From Pelodera strongyloides (taxonomy: Eukaryota > Nematoda > Chromadorea > Rhabditida > Rhabditidae), in NCBI GenBank assembly GCA_036852015.1, contig JAANDG010000018.1, forward strand, positions 248,001 through 312,000: a stretch of DNA of 64,000 nucleotides, given 5' to 3'. The notes beneath the pieces are model-generated. The model searched no databases and was not told the DNA's origin. It worked only from the letters and a program-made list of their open reading frames with translations. The position numbers and the translations under genes are program-made. Position 1 is the stretch's first letter; each line of letters starts with the position of its first letter. This document shows, one piece after another, positions 1-14,500 of the stretch.

Positions 1-3000
1 ATCTCGCATATTCTCCAACGTATGCCCATTCTGGAGGTGGGTCTTCTTGTGTCGCAGCAAATTGTCCTTCCGGTTAAACCTGGAATTTAACACAGATATA
101 ATTTCGAACATTTAGTTTATAGCCGCTTACTGACCCCCCTACATGTGTGGAAAACGGCTGTAATGCGCCTCGTTAACTCCAAATAACGAGCCGTTTCCTC
201 GCTCGCGACTTGTTTTTGCGATACTTTATCGCCACATTTCTCGCTCGTATTCTCGCTCGCTCTTTTCATACATCGCATGCAGCAGCTATCCGTTATATGC
301 TTCTTGTGTGCAAACTTTTTCGACCATCCGAGCCTCGAGACAGCAAAACGTCCAGCTATCTCTCTCAAACAGCGCATTATGTGGATTGGTTTGAAAATAC
401 ATCATGAGGTCGTTGTTGTGTACCCAACTGTAGATATGAAAGACGCTCATAATGTTTAATTACTAGAACATCTTTATTTATTATTAGGTCACGGGTACTA
501 ACTCCACCTTTACTAAATATATGTGCTAGTCGGAGTTGTTTGATCAATCTACCAAACGCTTTATACATCACGACTAGTAAGTTTGTCTACCATGATAAAA
601 GAAGAGGAAAAATGATAAGGAGCAAGTAGGAGAGATGGGCGGTGTTGATAGGCAATTAACACTTTTATTAACGCGCGGCGCCGAAAAACGCTGCGAACGC
701 TAGGCAATAATTCATCGGGCATCGTCGGTATTTTGCGTTTTCACTCGTTTCGTTTTGGAGATGGACGCGGGCAAAAACAGCGCAACCGGAAAAGACAGGC
801 CGTTTTCTGGGAACTCAAAGTCATTTGTTACTCCGTTGATGTTACTCTATGATTCTCACTTAAGTGCAGTGTGTGTCAAATGATTGGTTTGCACAACTGG
901 AAGACGCACAGAATATATTCGTTCAAATAGTTACATACTCCACATAGTCTCAACCTCTGCGGCCCTAGGGTGAAATCGTCAATGCACATTCGCAGTCTAT
1001 TCCCCTATCAGGGTTGATAGTGTGATGAATTGTTTGACAGAGAGGGGCAGTCTCGGTCCGGGGGTGGCGGGGGTGGTCGATCCTCGAAAGTGTGGTTGTA
1101 ATCGATCGTCAATCGACCTAATTGGATAGCAGAAGACGGCAAGAGGACAAACATTGGGAGAGCGCGCGCTGTGACGAGAACCCAATCAACAATCAGCATA
1201 TACAGTAGCCGAGACTGCGGACCGAGGGGTAGACAACACACCCTCCTTCCTATCTCTATCTATCCATCATTCCCATGATATCTCACACGAATGCTCAGTC
1301 TCACTAACAGAGATCAAGGAAAGGGAGAAGGATTGGAGGCATGCAAGACTGTGAACTACAGTAAGTATACACATGGACTACATACTCTTCGGGATTGATC
1401 TCATTGTGAGGGATAAAAACTTTTGTTGGTCGAGAAGCTAGTTCCATGTGCTGATAGAGAATTGTTCACGTTTAAGAAGATATGAGTAAATGGGGAACAT
1501 AACACCAGTCACTTTGATTTTGTGCAGTTTTTTCGTCCTACATGTCCTAGAAAGAACAGAAAGTACCTTGTCTAATTTTCAATGTGAATTCTGAGCTACG
1601 CCTAAAATAGTGTTTCCCTCAAGACCGATCCTACGGTCTACACCTCTCACTTATCCCACGGTTTATTGTCGCCACGACAAATATCGTTTCTTTGAAAAGT
1701 GTTAAATAGCAATTGAGGAACTGAGCGTAAAAATTTCGGAATTCGATAAAAATGAGGCGTCTGCTTTGGATAGTATTGACAAAAGATTCTTTCAATCTAT
1801 ACAGCTCTTTCAACTCTAAAATTTAAAAAAGGCAACCGACCTTTTGCTGCAGAATGGACACGTGTGCGGCCGAAGTCCTGTGTGAATAAACTGATGTTTC
1901 TTCAATAGGAATTTGTTCGCGAATCGCTTTTGGCAATTGTTATGCTCGCAGATAAACCGCTTATCTGAAATAAGAATTAACATACTAAACATATGGAACA
2001 TATGGAATGTGAAGTGGAACCCGGATAGCTACAATGGCTCTGGTCAACTGCATTCCAAATGCTGCAAGTACTCTATCACTACATCACTCTTCGTCTTAAG
2101 TATCAGGTGTATTTCTATCATGTGACCGCTATCTAACATCTCAACCCTCCCAGTGGATGTCCTCAGTGCTCGCCACCGTCAATTGATTATCAGTATGCGC
2201 GATCAGTATCAGTATCTTCCTATCAGGCTTCTATCAGTCAATCGCTGTCCTAGGTAGACCAAGCCTGCACTGGTTTACCCCTCCGTTCAATGCGCTGACC
2301 TTTCCCGAGTACCGTACCAAATGGATAGTGTAGAGGGAAAAAGTGCGTATCACCCACAAATTGGCGATTGAGGTTTCGCGAACGAGAGAGTGTTAAGAAA
2401 AGAGAACGTAGAGAAAACTCAGAGTCAGAGACTTTACTTTTGAAAAATGATTATGGACGTATTGGTACTCACCATGAATGAGGATGAAAAATCACAATCG
2501 CGATATTGTAAAAAGGGTGGGCGAATTTATAATCAATGGGATTATATACTACGCCAAGGCCGTAAGTGCAACTACGGCAGCTAATTAATTGAGTCATCAT
2601 GTGAAAACTAGCAAAACGGAAAAAAATGAGAGGGTGTTGTATCGAAATTTTGTCATCCCCCTAATTTTGAATGGTTAACTGCAGATAATTGAAAATACTC
2701 GGTACTTTTAACCAATATGTGTGAATCAAAATACGTGAATTAGCTTACCTTCACCGGAGGAATCAAAGTCATATTTCAGATCTTCTGATGGAGAAGGACT
2801 ATCCTCATCGTAGTTCTTTTCACTTTTCACTGTAAACTCATGGTCATCGGACACAGATTCGTTGCTCGCTGGAGGTGATTTACTGAAAATTTGCTTTCTT
2901 TGATGTTTCCAGGATGATGCTTTATTGAAGAGAGCAAAGCAAATAAATTACCAGCGATAAATTCATACAGTAAAAAGGTTCTCCGGTTCTCCCCGTTATA

Positions 3001-3246
3001 TAATATGACTCCCAGATTTTCCAGGTAAATACGGAATCCGGCATTAATTAAGGGGCATAAATTGTAAATAAAATTTACTGGATTTGCTCGAGAGGCCATG
3101 TCTGCGCAACGGGAAACAGTGAAGTTTGAGGTGGTTGGTGCATTAGGCGGATCATGTTGATATACGCCTGAGGGTCGATATGAAGATTGGCTTGCGTAGA
3201 CCTGGGATGCCATTCCGTCGCGGGAAACGAATTGTTTTCTCGACAT
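1..3246 (-). CDS. C2H2 zinc-finger protein, 5' exons (3' end outside window)
   Basis: Predicted nuclear DNA-binding protein. Exons on the minus strand: 3079-3246 (56 codons, starting MSRKQFVSRDG), 2749-2882 (acidic, Ser-rich linker), 1841-1964 and 1-79, which runs off the window. Exon 3 encodes a CX4C-X12-HX3H finger (ICEHNNCQKRFANKF...) followed by the TGLRPH linker. The second finger, CX2C-X12-HX3H, is split by an intron after CSKR and resumes as FNRKDNLLRHKKTH in the last visible exon. The joins 2749/1964 and 1841/79 keep phase. The exon 1-exon 2 join does not with the best TTTTCAG acceptor; it would with a weak acceptor 12 bases upstream, or through a missed exon. The long intron between 1964 and 2749 contains nothing I recognise. 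The finger pair resembles what I remember of nematode PAT-9, but I cannot verify that, so I give no symbol. Confidence 0.75.
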
Positions 3247-3462
3247 GCGGTCTGTAATGTACACTTTGGTTTATATGATCTTCGGATAGTGCATGTATGT
3301 CCAAATTGTTGTTTAGCACAAGTGTTCTATGCTCCGTATTTACCCAATCTGGAAAGAAACTGCTTATTGAAACAGAGGTCCGGCCATTTTCAAGCTTTAA
3401 AACAAGTGCAAAAACAACGCATAAAAAGAATTCGGGAGTATCGGGTGGAACTATTTCCTCGC

Positions 3463-5150
3463 TTAGATAAGGATCACGAAATAGTAGCTTTGATGAGGCT
3501 TAGGCCAACAGGATACTACGCAGTCAACCTCGTCCGAGGAACACTCAAACCTCAAATTGTAAAGAGTTTTTTGGTCAATGAAAACATTATTTGACAACGA
3601 TGACACATGAAATGGATCCTCTGCAACGTAATCGCTTCCCTGCGAAAGGAAATTGGAAAGTAGATCATTGAGCAATCAGTGATTCTTTCCGTAAATTGTG
3701 CTGACATAACTTGAAAGATTAATTTCTATCAACGTTGCTGGGGCGTAATAGTTTCTGTATGAGTAAAAGGTTTGCCGTGCATAGATAAGATCATCAGGGC
3801 GGACAATGATGCAGCGCTCGCGTTTTTGAACTGTCAAATCAATTTTTTTTTTTGCAGAGCAGGAAGTGCGTATCGATAATTCTTTTTGATTTTTTTGACC
3901 AGAAGAAAATCAATAAAAGGCGTTCATATACTTACTCATCAAAAGGAAAAAAAGAGAGATGATAAGAATTCCAATGAAGGTAGAAAACTGTAAGTGAATA
4001 TTCGACGTTCAGGATGAATAGATCCAAGACGTTAAAAAAACAGAAACTTGAGAACGAACTTCGACACACGAGGAACTGGAATACCATACCTTGCTTTGCC
4101 GATCAGTTAGTTTCTTAACGGCTGCATCTAAACTTTTCGTGTTCTTTCTCTTCAATTGCTGAGAATTCCGACTATTATTGGAAAGTCGGTCCTCGGGGCT
4201 TGCTGGCGACGTAGGTGCAGAAGTAAGTGATGGTTTCTGTTCGCGAAGCTAAACGAATGGGATGAGAACATGAAATGTCCTAATTGTTGCTGTTCAGAAT
4301 CGTAGTCGATCGAAAAAACGGTACCCCAAAATACATAGGGAAAAAGAATACGAAAAAGAAGCACTGTTCTACAGTATGAATAAGTGACATGTTGTACGTA
4401 GATAAGAAAACACAAAAGACCTCAGCTCCATTTAGATTGCTTGCTGCCTTCTCATTTGTAGGAAATTCCGGACTTGAAGCGGATGTTTGAAGTTTTTCGC
4501 GGTATAGTGGAGTATCATTTGAGTCAGCCATTCTGAAGTGAACAGTAGTGTATAAGTGTACTTGTCATGCTTCAGTTTGGTTATTTTTTTTGTCTGAGCT
4601 CTCGTGTTTTTCATTTTTTTTATGAACAAGACCAGTATCTAGTGCAGATAAATAATCCTGCCTTGTCTGTGGCAGTGGCTCGTCAATTTTGCCGCAGAAC
4701 GCATCATGGATATACCTCCTCAGTTGGCGCATCTCGCGGAGCAAATCGTTCTTGTCGTTTTCAACACCGAGAAGCACCTAAAAACGTGACAAGTTGTAAT
4801 ATGTATTTAATTAGGTGTATTTAATTTATTTATGGCCATCAGTAAAATGGTGGTTACAAAAACCGGTAAAAGAGTGAAATCTTCTAAAGCATTGAACCCA
4901 CCATTGGTAATATCGTGAGATCCTCTGCAGCGAAGCGAGGCAGTTGCTCCTTGGATGCCAACTCGTCATAGGCGGAGAGTAGATCTCCAGGCATACCATT
5001 ACATTCCCCAATATACTTGAGGAGTAGACTATGCGCTTCCATGACAGTTCCTTTGGCAAAGAAGTCGTTGATTAGGCGGACTATTGCGGGATGCTCACGG
5101 AAATTGTGCACAAAAGTGAGCAACGAGTTGACAATCACAGGCTCCTTCAT
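3463..5150 (-). CDS. Unrecognised protein, five candidate exons
   Basis: I do not recognise this protein. Candidate minus-strand exons: 4902-5150 (83 codons, starts MKEPVIVNSLLTFVHN), about 4640-4777 (VLLGVENDKNDLLREMRQL), 4421-4533, 4090-4248 (basic, Ser-rich, LKRKNTKSLDAAVKKL) and 3463-3639 (ends with the stop at 3463). Exon 1 is helical and hydrophobic-patterned, with the stretch RLINDFFAKGTVMEAHSLLL. A GCTTTCAG acceptor lies 15 bases before the ATG, as expected for a spliced-leader site, which supports 5150 as the start. The joins 1-2, 3-4 and 4-5 are in phase. The 2-3 join is not resolved: exon 3 needs two bases carried over and only weak donors exist. No signal peptide or membrane segment is visible. 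Confidence 0.55.
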
Positions 5151-5164
5151 TGACGAGTGTACCC

Positions 5165-5172
5165 TGAAAGCA
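5165..5172 (-). promoter_or_regulatory. Putative trans-splice acceptor
   Basis: On the minus strand GCTTTCAG sits about 15 bases upstream of the ATG at 5150. No convincing upstream coding exon joins to it, so a spliced-leader acceptor is the simplest reading. Confidence 0.4.
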
Positions 5173-8100
5173 AGAGATAAAAGTGCTTAAACGCAGTTCT
5201 CTACGAAGTGTAAGGTGGTTGAAAATATGACATTGAGGATCATCACGGTAGTTGTGCTTAGATCGTTCATGGTAACACGGAGTCATGGGCCTTGCATAGT
5301 ATATTGTAAGCACCACAACTTCCAATAACTCTTTTTAGTTCAATAGTGTTATCAAAAAAGTTAACCGTTAATATTACAAAAATGAGCCTATACAAATAAG
5401 AGAATTCAGAGAAACACAGTCCATACATACATACATTAACTTTGTATGGGTAAAAGTAAGTGCTCAAGGTACTTGATGTCCCCAGGATGTGAGGATTGGT
5501 TATCCTCTGAGAGGCGGGGAGAGGGAGGTGGGAGGGGAAGTGTTTATCAAAAGGGTGAACGAGTGCGCGCTCCCTTATCAGTGAGGGGGGTCCTCCCCCC
5601 CTTCTTGCGCACCCTCCCTAGGCTCCGCCCACTGAGGAGAACAAAACGGGTACCTCAATGCATGGAAAATAGGAGTACTGTACTATGTGCTAGCCGAGTT
5701 GAGAGATGTTGTGCGTTTTGGGTCTCAAAGCTCACATCTAAGTCAATTCTGTGTCCAAAAGCATGTAGTTCAATATATGCAGTATGAGAGCAGCTAATAA
5801 AATGTGGACCAAAACAAGGTGCAATTGAGCATTTTGTCGATTTTTTGAGGAGAGAGAAAGTGATTCAAAACTATGAAAACATCACAGGAAGGCAGAACGA
5901 AAGAATTGGGCGCTCCCTCAAAGACGTTTTGACTCCAACACTCATATAGAGCATTATGTCCTCTTTTATTGAAAAGGACAAAAAAGGGAACTGCTTCAAA
6001 ATATTCTCGTTAGAGTCATACAGTTCAACACTTCGCCCACAGGTGTATTCGTTCTGTTGCGTTAATTGCGTCCGCCTTGTCTTATTTTACTTTCATACCC
6101 GGTACCGGCAATCCGGTGGTAAGTTGCACTATTTCTCACTGTTTCTCACAATCAGTGCGTGGGTGTCGATCGGGGGGAAGACAAATTGAGGTATCAATTA
6201 ACCGCTATCACCTTCCATTGGATTCCTGACAGAAAAAAGATCCTCAACAAGATAAGTGCACAGAGGCATCTTGATTTGTTCGGAGACGAAACAATTCAAA
6301 ATGACGAATTCAATTATTCTTGCAGTCAGACTGTCAGTCTGTGATTCTCTGTACCATAAACTCCTTTATCATTCCGAAAATTGAAATTGTATTCTAACCG
6401 AAACATATGAGTCCCTGAATGGCAACATCGTACGAAACTTCAAAACAACAACCGGAACGCTGTTTTACTAACATGATGGAGAATTTCAGAAGGTCTCCAC
6501 AACTCGGTCCTTTGGTCAACTCATATTCTCAAAATTCTTTCTTTCACACATTTTCAACCTCGATCAATATCACAATCAAGTGTGACAGGCGTTTACTGAC
6601 AAATTGAGGTTGCGATTTTGGTAGTCTCTCATTGGAGGTCTTCGTGTCTCTATTAGGACGAGAAAACGGGAGACAGAGAGAGATGGAGGCTGGCTCGAAT
6701 CAGGGGAATTTGACCTCGACAGTGATAGATGATCACATACATATAGAGGCAAACACACACGATATATAGATACGTAGAGAAGGAAGGGAGGATTGCTTGC
6801 GGTCCGGTATCACTCCGGCTTTCCGGTACGAGGAGAGACAATACGCATGATACTGCTCTGACCACACAGTAAGAAAGAACTGATACGAAGGTACAATTGT
6901 CGTTTGGAGTGCCATAGAGGCTCATTAGAAGACCTATAAAACTCAATTTATGCAGGAAGCTTGTTATAAAGTCTAGTAAATCTTGCCTTTAAAAAGTAAT
7001 CACGAATCAATGACGATTTCAAACAATTAAGAGCTTTGAACTAAATGAACTAAATTCCTCTTCATTGTACAATATGTGCATGTCTGCCTGCTACACGTTT
7101 TGAAAGACGTAACTTAATGGAGGTGAGCAATGATATTCTGTCATATTAGTGAATCGCCATACTACTTCTTTGCGCAGATACTAATTCCTGCGCACAGTGC
7201 CCAGCTCTTCATCTGGCATTTGTTTAAACGTTCCTATTCACTATTGGTGTGTACCTCGGCCCATTCAATCTGGTGCCTTCATTTGAGGGGTGAGTAACCC
7301 TTCGACATTAAACATTTGAAAAGCGGTCGACCATTCTTACTCACTTTTTGCCATCTATAGAAAAGGAGTTTTGCACCATTGTGTGGTATTCGTAAAAATC
7401 GACATTACATGGAGGACACTCCTCATTTGCTGAAAGCTAACAATAAGCAGCAGAATTTAACAAGTCGCATGATATAAGAATGGATGTATGTCTAGGAGAC
7501 AAAGGAAATCAAGACTAACTTCAAGCTTATGGGATAAATGTTTCAAATAGGTGAGCCTAACATAATCAACATGAGGACCAATTTTTGTATTTTTCGTATC
7601 CATTCTAAAGCTTGAAATATAGGATCGGTGTAAATTCATTGTTGAAAAATTGTGTAATTAAAAATTGGTTGAAAAGGAAACTGTTTTCATTTTATGGTTT
7701 TTCTTCCAGTCGAGGAAGATTATTATCTGTACAAATGACGTAAGGTCATTGCCATGAAAACACGTGACACATTAAACTTATTGTAAGACAAAACGCAAAA
7801 TAGAACAGTTTAATAAAATAAGCAATTATGCACTGGCAGAATCACTTTTTTTATGTTTAGTCCTTGCATATAGAAGGAACTTATGGACAATTGAATAGTT
7901 GCGTAATGTCCGTCACAAAAAACGGGAACACAATAAAGTTTGACACTTGTGCAGCCGGTTGTTCCGTAGCGATTAAAAAGTGCAAAAAAATAACTCAAAA
8001 TGAACATCTGCGTTTTAGGATATATGGAAAAAAGGTTCAGTATGAAGGAGTTGAAAAATATTGTGGTGATTAGCATACTACAAGGGGGACTTACAGCTCC

Positions 8101-10386
8101 CAATAGGTGGATGCTAGATGTGTTGCATGAGTGAATCTTTGAAATGACTCTATTTCAGCTCGATCGATGGTTTTATTCCGTGAATTTCTAGGGAGGATCA
8201 ATGCACATTGAACATAAACACCGATCGAATGGCCCGGGCCACAAACTGCCAAAAAGCCTCCAAACAAAGCTGCGCACACTACCTCACTTGCGATTTAGAC
8301 CATATGAATAATTATGAGGATATTCAGATGATGGAAACAAATAATGCCTACTTTCAGTAACTCACAAGCTGTCGGAGAAAATTAAGCAACGAAACCTATT
8401 CTCTGTAAACAAAGGGATTAGGGATTAATCAGGAACAATGAGTGTATGCACGTATACTTTTACACGAATAAGAATACCAAATCGTCATAACCACCAGAAG
8501 AGGTATATTGTATCGGTTGTTCTACGTTATGGACACGGTGAGTGTGGTCAGAGAGGGGGAAAGAGAAGAGGCAAGTGTGTGTGAGAATCCGATAAATCGA
8601 ATACCGAACTCGGGCAGTGCAATTGGACCAGGCAGAAAGGCCTTATTCCTCATTTAAAGGCAAACGACCGGTTGCCTATCTTGCGAATAATTGAGGAAAA
8701 GGGACCCACACAATTGCTGTGACATATGAGGGAAAATTGAAGCCGAACCATAAGGTGTAGTTAGACAGCAAATGAAATGCTAGAGAAACTATTCAAATGC
8801 ATTGAGTGCTTACTCAGTTGAGACTATTCATTGCTTAACATCTACTAAAAAAAAACGAATAAGTTCATGTTGGCTTCAAAATTAGCAACGCAAATGTTTT
8901 TTCTTTGATTTCTTTGACTAATTGCGAATGAATTATGATATAGGTGATTGTATCCATGTATCCAGTCCACGTAAGTCCTAAAGGGCTTTGTTTGAAACGG
9001 TGTCACTCTTTCTGCCTTAACTGGAGCCGTTTTGAATACATGTACTTGGTCAAATGTGTCCCTCAGGTTTGCTGGTGTACCGAATAGCATCCCGTTCGTC
9101 ACTCAATGTCATGCTTATGCGGTAGTACTGCAATACTTATCTAACATGTTCCTGCTCAAAACATATAAGGGGCGAAACAAGGTTATGCACATCCTTTTGT
9201 AATTCATGTTGTAGGTGAATAATATCAATGACTCGAGTACTTGCAAGATACAACCTTTCAGATCAGATCTATCATCTACCTTGGCGACAATATGAGTATA
9301 TACCTCATTTGGGTGGGCGGCTGGCGCCTGCATAGGGTCAACCACCTCTATTATCAGTGGAAGGATCTGTCCTTATAAAGCTCCTTAAAAAGATATCATC
9401 TCGCGGTAATATATGCATAAAGAGAGTGAGTACGGAAACCTCGGATACTGTCTGCCCTTATAAAGAGTTAATTATTCGGCATTGTTGTTTTGTCAAAAAC
9501 GATATGTTGATTTCAATCCAGTCTACTCATCGATATTTAATCAACAGTGGTTTTTATTTTTATACTTTATTATGATAAACCGATAATAAACGCAAGATGG
9601 GATTACAAACTACTCCAGTCTGAACAAGCTTTTAAAAGTGTTCGCATATTTTCTTTTGTCGAGTAGACAAAAGAAAATAAACAAGTTCCTTATTCTTGAA
9701 GTGACCACTCCTTTTCCTGTATTGATACTGCCCAATGTCCACTTTTATTTGTATTCCGTTACATGACTGTACAAATCCCGCAACACACAACGCATTCGTG
9801 CCCTTCCCCTTTACTGAGTCACTGTTTTTCCAATAAGCGATGGCTCGTGCCAGATCTTGTATCAATAACAAACACTCAGTCATCAACCCTCAAACATTGG
9901 ACTCAAGCATCTCGATTTGACAGTTTGAGGGCTGAAATTATTGTAGTGAGTTCACTAATGGGACCATCTTTGACAAGGGCCTTATAATGACAAAACTTGC
10001 GCGATACATTTTGTTGCGGTAATAAATGCTATGTTATGTATGTTTTTGTGTCGTTTCATTGTGGGGACTATTTGTTTGTAATTTGTAATTTGACATAAAA
10101 TGGTGACGCTCTTTGAACTTGGCCTTTCAATATTTATGAAATATTAGCACTTTGATACTAGAACATATATCTTTATTATTAAAGCTCCGTCACATCCGCA
10201 CTCACGTACTTTGCTCCCGATTCAAAATGGTTGTGGCACCTAAAATGGTCCAATGTGACTACTTTAAAAGTTTAGTAAGGGCAATTTATTTGTCCCGTCG
10301 CATTTTTTTTCTACGGGAATCACATCCACTTACGTATGAACCTGTTACAAGAATTTGCGAGATTCAATCAAAATAAACGGAAAAAC
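5173..10386. other. Intergenic, no supported gene
   Basis: I see no exon with good splice sites, codon structure or recognisable protein on either strand. A locally GC/AG-rich stretch lies near 5500-5650 and a purine-rich stretch near 6650-6700. A 13-bp perfect hairpin is listed separately. The remainder is AT-rich with only short chance reading frames. Confidence 0.5.
9648..9678. repeat. Short perfect hairpin, 13-bp arms
   Basis: ATTTTCTTTTGTC (9648-9660) is followed after GAGTA by its exact reverse complement (9666-9678). It lies in intergenic DNA. It could be a terminator-like or foldback remnant; no function is implied. Confidence 0.6.
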
Positions 10387-11542
10387 TCACACGATCCCAA
10401 TATGCAAACAGAAGACCGAGGCGGTGAAATTTGCGATTAAGAATAAGGCGAAACCCGCACGTTGAACCGTTGCTACAAAATGTAGTATGTGAATTCACAA
10501 CCAAACGGCGCATAAAAAATGTTGTTTGGTATCGTTCAAGACAACTAAAATGTAATCTTACTCACTTAATCCCAGAAGATATGTATACATTCGCAATTTG
10601 TGAATATTTGGCAAAAGTGTTATGTTATGTAAGTGTATGAAACAGATGAGAAACAACACTGAACAGGCAGTCACATATAAAACCGCCAACACCTGAAATA
10701 CATTTTTTATAACAATACAGTGTAAATTTATCCATTTTCATCTGAGTGGCAAACCAAACTGCTACTAAAATTATGTGTTTTCCGCAAAAGAATATATGTC
10801 CTTTATATGTTCTGTACAAAGTAGTAATATGTTTATTGGTTCGGACATGGTAAAGAAAAAAACACCTTTTATCCTGTATTTTCATGATACTCCCAAAGTT
10901 AATTGAGATTAATTCGCTTACCTGATACAATATAAACGGTTTCAGTGAATATCCGAAGTTGTGTAACAGACCGTACACCAGGAACCCAATTGCAACGAAA
11001 CCAAAAATTATCGGGATTACAGCAATTAGAATATCCTGGATAGTCACACCACAACCTGTAATTATATGTTTGATTCAGTATTCATCGAAATGATGAGGCA
11101 TTTTGCCATTTGAGAGACTAAACCATGTGCGAAAAATAAATGCGTGTACCAGAAATTTAGAGACCACCCACGTACCATTCAGGAACATTACAAAGTGGAG
11201 AAATAGTTGGGCTGCGGAAACTCCAGCCGCACCAGAAGCTGCGTGCTGAAAGAAAAAATTGCATCAAAGTTGTTTTACATCTTCACGGCATAGCCAAGTG
11301 AAAATTGCGTTTTTTTAAGAAAACAAAAAAAGAATGCGCGCACGCACACAACACAATGCACACACAAAAATTTCCACATAATAGAGCTAAAATGTAGCAA
11401 CCGAAAAGTTTATGGATACCTTGACGGACACACTGTGAAAGAGTACATTTTTCCTTGGCCGTGGTGTAAATTCGTCCTTTTGGTCGTCGGAATCTGTTTC
11501 TGATCCGGGTCTTACGAGGGTTGTGGACAGGGAACGATTCAT
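10387..11542 (-). CDS. Small multi-pass membrane protein, 179 aa
   Basis: Complete five-exon model: 11420-11542, 11176-11245, 10922-11055, 10566-10692, 10387-10472. Lengths 123+70+134+127+86 = 540 bases, exactly 180 codons with the stop, and every junction is GT-AG. The first 41 residues are polar and acidic (SETDSDDQKDEF). Then follow a short hydrophobic segment (AAQLFLHFVMFL), a strong membrane segment (IAVIPIIFGFVAIGFLVYGL), a third (VLAVLYVTACSVLFLICFI) and a fourth at the C-terminus (FALFLIANFTASVFCL). This predicts three or four passes with a cytoplasmic acidic N-tail. I do not recognise the family. An overlapping frame in exon 1 reads MTDESFP..., but it does not join the hydrophobic exons in phase. 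Confidence 0.8.
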
Positions 11543-14500
11543 CAGTCACAATACATCAGTAGAAGAAATACTGAAAACGATGAGACTTCTGAAAACAGAC
11601 TGGCTAACTAGAACAGCCGGTAAAACGCGGAAATAAACCGGAAAAGTAGCTCGGGGAGTAATTTTTCATCGTATGCAAACATATCAATAAACATTACGAA
11701 AATAGGGCAATACGAAATCTCACGGAACATTTCTAACTACTAGTATGCCAAAAAAGGTACAACCCTCTAATTGTTAGGTAGCACTTGAAATATTGCGTTG
11801 TGCAAATTAGAATTCTTTAAAGTTTTTTACAACACACTTTACATTTCATTTGCTCATCTAGAGTGAAAGTGAAGGAATTTGGAAAAGAATAATATTGCTA
11901 TTTAGTATATGTATAGATATAATTACAAGAACATCTAGAATATAACAAGAGTGACAAACTGCGAGTTCTAGGGAAGTTTTATATTGTTACACTATGCAAA
12001 ATATGAGTAGCTTCGTGAAACAAATATAAATATGAAATGCACATCTGCCCTTGCATATATTTCTGATGGAATGCGATATTTGCTTTTCAGGCGTTCATTT
12101 TTCATCACATTTGGTCTTTCCGTCGTTTTTTACACCAAATGGAACCTATGTAATTAGACATAAACTGGCGAAACGAGGATCAGAAATGTAAATGAAAAAA
12201 ATATAAAACTATCTATACATTTGAGATTTGAGAAATTCTAGAATTAGCAATTGAGACAAATCAGTCTTTTATAACAATCGGTTAAGGCGAAAGATTTCAA
12301 TCTGCTGTCAGTGCTCGTATTAGGGAAATTGCGTCATTTCAGAACGCCTATCGTAAGAAGGACTTCTCATCATATGATAGGTCAAGTATCAATTTATATG
12401 AAATGCGATCCCGCTCTGAATGAATGTAGCTCTAACGGAGGGGGTCCAATAAATAATTAGTCAGTATTGGAGCCCCGCACAAGGCAGTTTTCCACTTTCG
12501 TCTGGCCACAAAGAAGAAGAACGCAAGAACCAGAAAATATGTATGATATCAAGTGGCAGAAACAAAATCCGACGCCCATATCCACACAAACGAAGCTAAA
12601 TATGGCCACAGTGGATATATATATATATTAGGCTGTTTTCCCTCTCAATCCGGAAAGAGGGAACCCACGACGGCCACTAACACCCCTTAATAATGCGTAT
12701 CGAAAACAAGCCGCAAGTGCCGTTTTCATGGTGTATTATGTAGACTCAGTGAGGAATAACTAGAAAACAAGCCTTCGACCAGCCGCCAATTGCTTACGCT
12801 TACATATTTCCGCGCAAATCTTAGCCAAAGAATGGCAAAATGTAACTCGATTAAGTACGAAAGTCGCCATTCTCCTCTTTCGTTAATAGATGATATTCGA
12901 GTTGTTTGGGCGGTGGAGCAAAATATATGACGGCAGCGCATTGAGGAGGAAAGCTCGTTTGCATACATCTATGTCACACTCGTGACTTCAACCATCTCGG
13001 AAAGCAATAAAAAAGCATCAGTATCATATAATATGCTGCATATTTATCGTTAAGGAATGGATCTGCAATATCATGCCCGTCTTGTAATTTTAAAAAGGTG
13101 TCCAACCAATTGAGCAAAAAAACATGTTGGTTTAACACATACATAAGTAATCGGCATTATTATCCGCGAGAAAAGAAACAGTTCTCTATTGCCACATTCA
13201 TGAAACGAAAACATGTGCGTGAATGAGTAAAAAGCAAGCAGAATAAACATTCATTTGAACAACTTCTAGACCAATGCTATGAGCTGAAAATTAAAAAGAG
13301 GGCGTGTTCAATATCCAACGCAGTAATGCAGGTGAATTAGAAAATAAATTAAGATTCCGCATGTGCAATTGTGGATTGTGCTATTTGAAAAATTGTGCTG
13401 CTGCATAAATCTTTGTTATTTTGCCGTTGAAGTGTCTTTATAGATGAAAAGTTCGATTTCGGCACCACTCATCGTCAATTGTCAATTGTCGAAACAAGGA
13501 CATTTTGAAAAAGAAGCGAAAATACTTTTTTTTGGCTGCTCCCAATGTGTGAGCATCATCCCGACATAATAATTTATATATAATTAAAGGTGTTCTCTTA
13601 GATATAATTATGGTCTTCAGCGATTTACTAGACGAAGTAAATAAGGGGTTGCATGATTCTTGACCCCCGATCCTACCCGACGAATGAATTACAAATGGAA
13701 TTTTAGAAATCTTTCGTCAGCACTCACTTTCATGAATATTTAGCGCGAAAGGAATTGATTTTTTTAAATAACATACAGAAAACCCTCAAATTGCGTGGTG
13801 GTACGTCTGTGTACCGAGCGAGACAAGTCATTCGTGTTTCAACAATTAACAATTTGGCAATTTTTACGTGAACTAACGAATTCATTAAATATAGCTATGC
13901 AAAATTGCGAAGTGCGACGATTATATTTGAATTGATAAATTGTTGCATGGTGAATACTCAATCTGTGAGTTTGTCGAGAAACGGAGTTGCGGTCGAATGC
14001 AAATTGTGTTAAACCACCACAAATGATCCAATAAACAGGCAACCCAAGCACAACATCTAAAAGCATCAGAAAACGCACACAACAAAATAATCATAACACA
14101 ACTAGCTTAAAACTGGTGAAATCAACAGTAAGCTTATTAGTATAGGGTGCTGTCCAGTCGTCTCGGGCCCATGTAAAAAAAGTGTTTGCCCCATTTTTTT
14201 TTACAAACATGACTGCGAAAACCGCTCTGCATGATGTGCAAAATTTGCTGAGTTATTAGCAACTGAAGATCCCCAGCGAGCCCAAACCCAAAAAATATCC
14301 ATAAAAAACTTTAGGCTCAGAAACACATTTTCAAGCTCAAACTGCGGTGCACTTCTCGAGATCTTTTGCAAATGACTTCCACAAATGTGCATATTATGCT
14401 AATCGGTTTTTGAGGTCATGTTTGCGTCATCTTGCAGTTTTCTCAGACAAAAATTGTCCAAAAGCGCGCTTGCTTCACGTATCCCTTATCATCCGATCGC

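Noticed and set aside
11283..11549. Reading frame MTDESFPVHNPRKTRIRNRF
   Set aside because: Longest frame in that exon, but it does not join the hydrophobic downstream exons in phase. The frame starting at 11542 does.
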